A stretch of 41,046 nucleotides of DNA from contig REGH01000007.1 of NCBI GenBank assembly GCA_003702495.1, positions 1-41,046 on the forward strand, written 5' to 3'. The translations under genes were made by a program, and so were the position numbers. The stretch's first letter is position 1. Each line of letters starts with the position of its first letter. The notes beneath the pieces are model-generated. The model had not been told where the DNA came from, searched no databases, and saw nothing but the letters and a program-made list of their open reading frames with translations. Positions 36,498 to 41,046 of the stretch are shown piece by piece. Origin of the DNA: Candidatus Nitrosopumilus sp. Lineage in GTDB: Archaea; Thermoproteota; Nitrososphaeria; Nitrososphaerales; Nitrosopumilaceae.

Positions 36498-38012
36498 TTA
36501 ACTTATCTGTTTTTCTTGGAGTAATTTTTTGAGCATAATTCTGTTAATTGCATCAATGACTGCTTTGACTGAAGTAGTAACAATATCTTCACCAACAGAT
36601 TTAGCTGAAACTTTGTTTCCTAATGCATCTTCAACTTTTACGGTTACCTCACATAATGCGCCAGAGCCTCCAGAAATAGATGCTAATCCATAATCTTTGA
36701 TTCTAATTTCAGAAAGTTTGCCAGTAACTTTTTGAATTGCATTGAGTGCTGCGTCAACTGGGCCAACACCATAATCGGTCCCAACATGATCCTCACCATC
36801 AATATTTAATTTCACAAATGCATAAGGCATCGTTCCAATTCCAGTAGATACTGAAAATCCAGTTAATTGTACAATTCGTTTAAGATCTTTATCGCCCATA
36901 ACTTCACTGGCAATAGAAAGTAGTTCAACATCAGTGAGTTGTTTGCCTTGATCACCAATTACTTTGACTTTGTCTAAGATTTCTTTTGATTGCTCTTCAG
37001 TTGGTTTTACACCATACTCAGATAGCATTGCATTCATTCCGTGAACACCAGCATGTTTTCCAATTTGAAGCCATCTTTTTCTTCCAACAAGTTCAGGGCT
37101 GATTGGTTCGTAGGTAAGTGGATTATTTAACACACCATGAGTGTGAATTCCAGATTCATGACCAAATGCATTTGCACCAACAATTGCCTTGTTAGGCTGA
37201 ACAATTATTCCTACAGTCTTTGAAATGAACCTAGAGGTATCATAAATTAACTCAGATTTGATATTAGTTTCATATTTTTGTTCATATGGTAAGCATTTGA
37301 GTGCCATGGAAAGTTCTTCCAGAGAAGCATTACCAGCTCTTTCACCAATTCCATTAATTGTAACATGAGCACATGCAGCACCAGCATGAATTCCAGATAA
37401 AGAATTTGCAACAGCTAATCCAAAGTCATTATGACAATGAACGCTAACAGGTAGTTTTGTAGCTTCAATTGTATCTTTTGTGATTTGTGCCATGTATTCA
37501 GGGGTAGAATACCCAACAGTGTCTGGAATGTTTACTCTGTCAGCTCCTGCTTTTGCAACTTCACCAAATACTTTTTTCAAAAACTCTCTATCAGTTCTTG
37601 ATGCATCTTCTGCAGAAAATTCTACTTGTAGTCCAAGAGATTTGCCATATTCAACTGCTTCAATTGCTTTTTCAAGTGCTTGTTCTCGAGTCATCTGAAG
37701 TTTGTGTTCCAAGTGGATGTCAGAAGTTGCAATGAATGTATGGATGTAATTTAATCCAGCATTTACTGCAGCATCAATATCTTTTTTGATGGTTCTTGTT
37801 AATCCAGCAATTTCACAAGACAATCCTTCAGAAGTAATCATCTTTACTGCTTTTAATTCACCGTCAGAAATTACAGGAAAGCCTGCTTCTATTGCATCTA
37901 CTCCTAAAGCATCAAGTTTTTTTGCAATAGATAATTTTTGTTCAGGAGATAAAGAGACACCAATTGTTTGTTCGCCATCTCTTAATGTTGTATCAAAAAT
38001 TCTAACTTTCAT
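36498..38012 (-). CDS. leuA: 2-isopropylmalate synthase
   Basis: 504 aa; 'IFDTTLRDGEQTIGVSLSPEQKL', 'HCHNDFGLAVANSLSGIHAGA', 'HESGIHTHGVL'. Confidence 0.93.
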   Translation of the reverse strand: MKVRIFDTTLRDGEQTIGVSLSPEQKLSIAKKLDALGVDAIEAGFPVISDGELKAVKMITSEGLSCEIAGLTRTIKKDIDAAVNAGLNYIHTFIATSDIHLEHKLQMTREQALEKAIEAVEYGKSLGLQVEFSAEDASRTDREFLKKVFGEVAKAGADRVNIPDTVGYSTPEYMAQITKDTIEATKLPVSVHCHNDFGLAVANSLSGIHAGAACAHVTINGIGERAGNASLEELSMALKCLPYEQKYETNIKSELIYDTSRFISKTVGIIVQPNKAIVGANAFGHESGIHTHGVLNNPLTYEPISPELVGRKRWLQIGKHAGVHGMNAMLSEYGVKPTEEQSKEILDKVKVIGDQGKQLTDVELLSIASEVMGDKDLKRIVQLTGFSVSTGIGTMPYAFVKLNIDGEDHVGTDYGVGPVDAALNAIQKVTGKLSEIRIKDYGLASISGGSGALCEVTVKVEDALGNKVSAKSVGEDIVTTSVKAVIDAINRIMLKKLLQEKQIS

Positions 38013-38503
38013 TCAGCACCACTCCTTTGTAAGGCGGCAACTCCAGTTCTTGCAACATCAATTATTCCAAAGGGTTTTGCTAATTCTTCAAATGCTTTGA
38101 TTTGATCAGGAGTGGCAGTTAATTCTACCATGATGGAGTCTTGTTTAACATCATGTACTTTGCCACCATATGCATTTGCCAATTTATTTACCTCCATACT
38201 ATCATTAGCATTACTTAGTTTAATCTTAAAAATACTCAGTTCTCGGTAGACGGTTTTATGCTCATCTAAACGCTCAACTCTGACAGTATCAATCATTTTA
38301 TCAAGTTGCTTTACAATCTGATCTATCTGCTTTTCATCACCAACAGTAGTGATGGTCATTTTGGAGTATTCAGGATTTTCCGTTACACCTACAGATATGC
38401 TATCTATATTGAAATCTCTTGCACGGAATAGGTGTGTGACTTTGAACAAGATTCCAGGTTTATTTTCAACTAAAATAGAAAGAATTGCCCACATGATTAT
38501 CAC
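38009..38503 (-). CDS. ilvN: Acetolactate synthase small (regulatory) subunit
   Basis: 164 aa ACT-domain protein; 'LSILVENKPGILFKVTHLFRARDFNIDSISVG'. Confidence 0.95.
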   Translation of the reverse strand: MIIMWAILSILVENKPGILFKVTHLFRARDFNIDSISVGVTENPEYSKMTITTVGDEKQIDQIVKQLDKMIDTVRVERLDEHKTVYRELSIFKIKLSNANDSMEVNKLANAYGGKVHDVKQDSIMVELTATPDQIKAFEELAKPFGIIDVARTGVAALQRSGAE

Positions 38504-40218
38504 TATGATGGTAGAATCATATCCTTAAGCGAAGTTCCAGGTGCAACAAATGGCAATACGTCTTCTTCAGGATCAATTGGAATATCAATTACTGTTGCAA
38601 CATCACTGCTCAATGCATCTCTGATTGCTTTATCAAGTTCATCCATAGACTGTGCTCTTATTCCCTGTGCACCATAAGATTCTGCAAGTTTAACATAATC
38701 AGGGCAGTATTTTCCTTGATCCACACCAATCATTCTTCTTTCATAAAATGTTCTTTGCCATTGTGCTACCATTCCCAATGTAAAGTTGTTTAATACAAAT
38801 ACAATTACCGGAATGTCTTCTAAAACTGCAGTTGCGAGAGAATTTTCAGTCATTGCAAAACTTCCGTCACCAGCAATATCCACAACGGGGACATCAGGTT
38901 TTGCTACTTTTGCACCAATTGAAGCTGGAAATCCCCAACCCATAGTACCAAGTCCAGTAGAGCTAAAGAAAGTTCCAGGTTGTATTACATCATAGAATAA
39001 TGATGCCCACATTTGGTGTTGCCCTACTTCAGTTGTAATGATAGATTCTTTAGGTAATATCTCCCTAAGTTTACGTAAAATCTTAGCTGCACCCATTTCT
39101 CCTGGATGAAGTTTCAAATTTTCTTGCCAGTAGGCTTTTGTTTCTTTAACATGTTTTACCCATGGACTCTCTTCAGTTTTTTTGATTACTTTTTGCAATA
39201 GTAATTTTACCATAATTCTAAGATTCATTTTCACATCACCAACTACTGCTAGTTGCGCAGTTTGGTTTTTACCAATCTCAGCAGGATCAACATCCATATG
39301 TATAATCTTAAGATTTTTCTCAAATTCTTCAAAAGTTCCAACAGACCTATCAGAGAATCTTGTTCCTATTGCTAAAACACAATCAGCCTCAGACATGATT
39401 CTGTTTGCTTCTGCATGCCCATGCATTCCAATAGGGCCTAATGATAAAGGATGGTTTTCAGGAAACGCACCTTTTCCTTTGAATGTAGTTACCACAGGAA
39501 GCATTAATGCTTCAGCAACAGCTTGTAATTCAGCAAAAGCTGATGAGATGATGGTTCCACCACCAGCTAAGATAACAGGTTTTTCAGAGTGAAGTAACAT
39601 GTCAATTGCTTTTTCCACTGCAACAATATCAGGATCAGCCCAAGGATGATAACCTTGAATTTTAAATTCATCAGGGAAAACCATTTCTGCTTCATTTTGT
39701 TGTACATCTTTTGGAATGTCAATCAAAACAGGTCCAGGTCTTCCAGTTTCTGCAATGAAAAATCCTTTCTTTACAACTTCTGGAATTTCAGAAGCATGTC
39801 TAGGTTGAAATGCATATTTTACAACAGGATTAGCCATTCCGATTATGTCACTTTCTTGAAATGCATCTTTGCCAATCATTGGTGTAGGTACTTGTCCAGT
39901 AACAGCAACCATTGGTGCAGAATCAGCTTGTGCAGTTGCAATACCAGTTAGAATGTTTGTTGCTCCAGGTCCAGATGTGGCGAAACAGACTCCAGGTTTT
40001 CTACTTACCCTTCCGAACCCATCAGCCATATGTGCTGCTGACTGTTCATGTCTTGTCAAAATGTGTCTAATATTACATCTAGCAAATTCATCATACATTG
40101 GAAGATTTGCACCTCCCGGTAAACCAAACACTTCCTTGACGCCCTCTTTTTCCATGGCAGTCATCAAGGCCTTTGCACCAATCATATTTTCCATATTATT
40201 CATCAAATTTCTCTCCAT
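38503..40218 (-). CDS. ilvB: Acetolactate synthase large subunit
   Basis: 571 aa; 'EVFGLPGGANLPMYDEF', 'GPGATNILTGIATAQADSAPMVAVTGQVP', 'GDGSFAMTENSLATA'. Confidence 0.96.
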   Translation of the reverse strand: MERNLMNNMENMIGAKALMTAMEKEGVKEVFGLPGGANLPMYDEFARCNIRHILTRHEQSAAHMADGFGRVSRKPGVCFATSGPGATNILTGIATAQADSAPMVAVTGQVPTPMIGKDAFQESDIIGMANPVVKYAFQPRHASEIPEVVKKGFFIAETGRPGPVLIDIPKDVQQNEAEMVFPDEFKIQGYHPWADPDIVAVEKAIDMLLHSEKPVILAGGGTIISSAFAELQAVAEALMLPVVTTFKGKGAFPENHPLSLGPIGMHGHAEANRIMSEADCVLAIGTRFSDRSVGTFEEFEKNLKIIHMDVDPAEIGKNQTAQLAVVGDVKMNLRIMVKLLLQKVIKKTEESPWVKHVKETKAYWQENLKLHPGEMGAAKILRKLREILPKESIITTEVGQHQMWASLFYDVIQPGTFFSSTGLGTMGWGFPASIGAKVAKPDVPVVDIAGDGSFAMTENSLATAVLEDIPVIVFVLNNFTLGMVAQWQRTFYERRMIGVDQGKYCPDYVKLAESYGAQGIRAQSMDELDKAIRDALSSDVATVIDIPIDPEEDVLPFVAPGTSLKDMILPS

Positions 40219-40286
40219 AATTTTAATGTGTTAAAATTTTGAGCACTCTTTAGAGTGTTAGTAGTACAACTGGCAATTCTTTGCCA
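40219..40286 (-). promoter_or_regulatory. Candidate leader/operator region of the ilv-leu operon: three consecutive perfect inverted repeats
   Basis: AATTTTAA-TGTG-TTAAAATT (40219-40238), CACTCT-TT-AGAGTG (40244-40257), TGGCAA-TTCT-TTGCCA (40271-40286). Confidence 0.5.
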
Positions 40287-40431
40287 AATGTTATCGTTAA
40301 TCTTGCGCTCATTGAAATCAAAAAAACAACCAATCTATAATTAATAAAGATTATCTGACGAAAAATCGGAATTTTGTCCTAATCGGTGCAGAAGATTTAA
40401 ACTGATTATTTTCATATTCGAAAATACGGTT

Positions 40432-40836
40432 TTGTCGGATAACGAAGAGATCATCCAAGTGATTGAGGCATTATTTCAAGCAGGAATTACAAAGGATACA
40501 TCGATTCTAAGAGATATTCACCTTAATGATCCAAAGTTTTCCAGTTTCAGTGATTTGCCACCATATGATCTCAAAGATTATCAGAATACTATAGAATTAG
40601 AAGAGCTCAGATTTGTTAGTATTTCAGATTACACTTATGAAATTAAACATCCAAAGATTAGCGTCTTTGGGGAAACAGCTGTAGTTGCAATGGAATTAAA
40701 TCAAAAAGGAATGCTAGTAGACAACAAAGCATTCACGGGAGAGCATATGGAGATTCAAGGGAGAGCAACTTTTGTTTTAGTAAAGCAACCAACATGGAAA
40801 ATTGCTCATATTCATCTATCAAAGATTAATGGATGA
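40432..40836 (+). CDS. Hypothetical protein, possibly NTF2/SnoaL-like
   Basis: 134 aa, TTG start; pattern 'IIQVIEALFQAG...FSSFSDLPPYD...GETAVVAMEL...GRATFVLVKQPTWKIAHIHLSKI' resembles NTF2-like proteins. Confidence 0.7.
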   Translation: MSDNEEIIQVIEALFQAGITKDTSILRDIHLNDPKFSSFSDLPPYDLKDYQNTIELEELRFVSISDYTYEIKHPKISVFGETAVVAMELNQKGMLVDNKAFTGEHMEIQGRATFVLVKQPTWKIAHIHLSKING

Positions 40837-40837
40837 A

Positions 40838-41046
40838 CTAGTTGTTTTTTGGTTCAGGTTTGTTTTGGGGTTTGTTTGATTTGTTTTGATTAGGTTTTTT
40901 GCCTTTTGATTTGTTTTGGGGTTTGTTTGATTTGTTTTGATTAGGTTTTTTGCCTTTTGATTTGTTTTGTGGTTTGTTTGATTTGTTTTGATTAGGTTTT
41001 TTGCCTTTTGATTTGTTTTGTGGTTTGTTTGATTTGTTTTGATTAG
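40838..41046 (-). CDS. C-terminus of a low-complexity K/N/Q-rich repeat protein (partial, runs off right edge)
   Basis: Minus-strand frame ending TAG at 40838-40840: (NQNKSNKPQNKSKGKKP)x3 then NQNKSNKPQNKPEPKNN*. Confidence 0.7.
   Translation of the reverse strand, partial: NQNKSNKPQNKSKGKKPNQNKSNKPQNKSKGKKPNQNKSNKPQNKSKGKKPNQNKSNKPQNKPEPKNN
40867..41046. repeat. 51-bp tandem repeat (about 3.5 units in window, continuing past the edge)
   Basis: 'gattaggttttttgcc' anchors at 40888, 40939, 40990 and the start of the next at 41041: exact 51-bp period, encoding 17 aa on the minus strand. Confidence 0.9.

Noticed and set aside
38786-40234. Plus-strand ORFs antisense to ilvB (38786, 39182, 39646, 39869)
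   Set aside because: Fully inside the conserved acetolactate synthase gene; low-complexity, hydrophobic/Ser-Pro-rich shadow frames
40867-41046. 51-bp direct repeats as a CRISPR array
   Set aside because: Units are contiguous with no unique spacers and keep an open 17-aa periodic reading frame ending in a stop; a coding tandem repeat explains it better

Overview
AT-rich chromosomal window that reads as an ammonia-oxidising thaumarchaeon (Nitrosopumilus-like; inferred from protein content such as archaeal EF-1A, Rpo12, FBP aldolase/phosphatase, a DnaJ-ferredoxin fusion and a 3-hydroxybutyryl-CoA dehydrogenase-type protein). Gene content is mostly core: tuf-rps10-rpo12, ATP-dependent DNA ligase, tRNA-splicing endonuclease, AspRS, a UDG/alkyladenine glycosylase pair, TldD, an HK/Hpt/CheY set, a PIN-ATPase-KH protein, and an ilvB-ilvN-leuA-leuB operon. 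I saw no CRISPR array, rRNA, tRNA or intact mobile element. Points for a second look: (1) 13 of 14 convergent gene junctions are fused, with stop codons interleaved or within 1 bp; the single exception (19063-19167) holds a GC-rich palindromic element; (2) a tandem-SDR protein resembling the N-terminal half of Chloroflexus malonyl-CoA reductase but with YxxxQ instead of YxxxK, paired with a MaoC-like protein lacking the usual catalytic Asp/His; (3) three consecutive perfect hairpins just upstream of the ilvB start; (4) a 51-bp/17-aa perfect coding tandem repeat at the right edge; (5) several zinc-finger or other microproteins missing from the ORF track; (6) a recurrent N-terminal MGLFxKK-like motif on otherwise unrelated small proteins; (7) a three-copy CxxC/W/LCxxC repeat protein.
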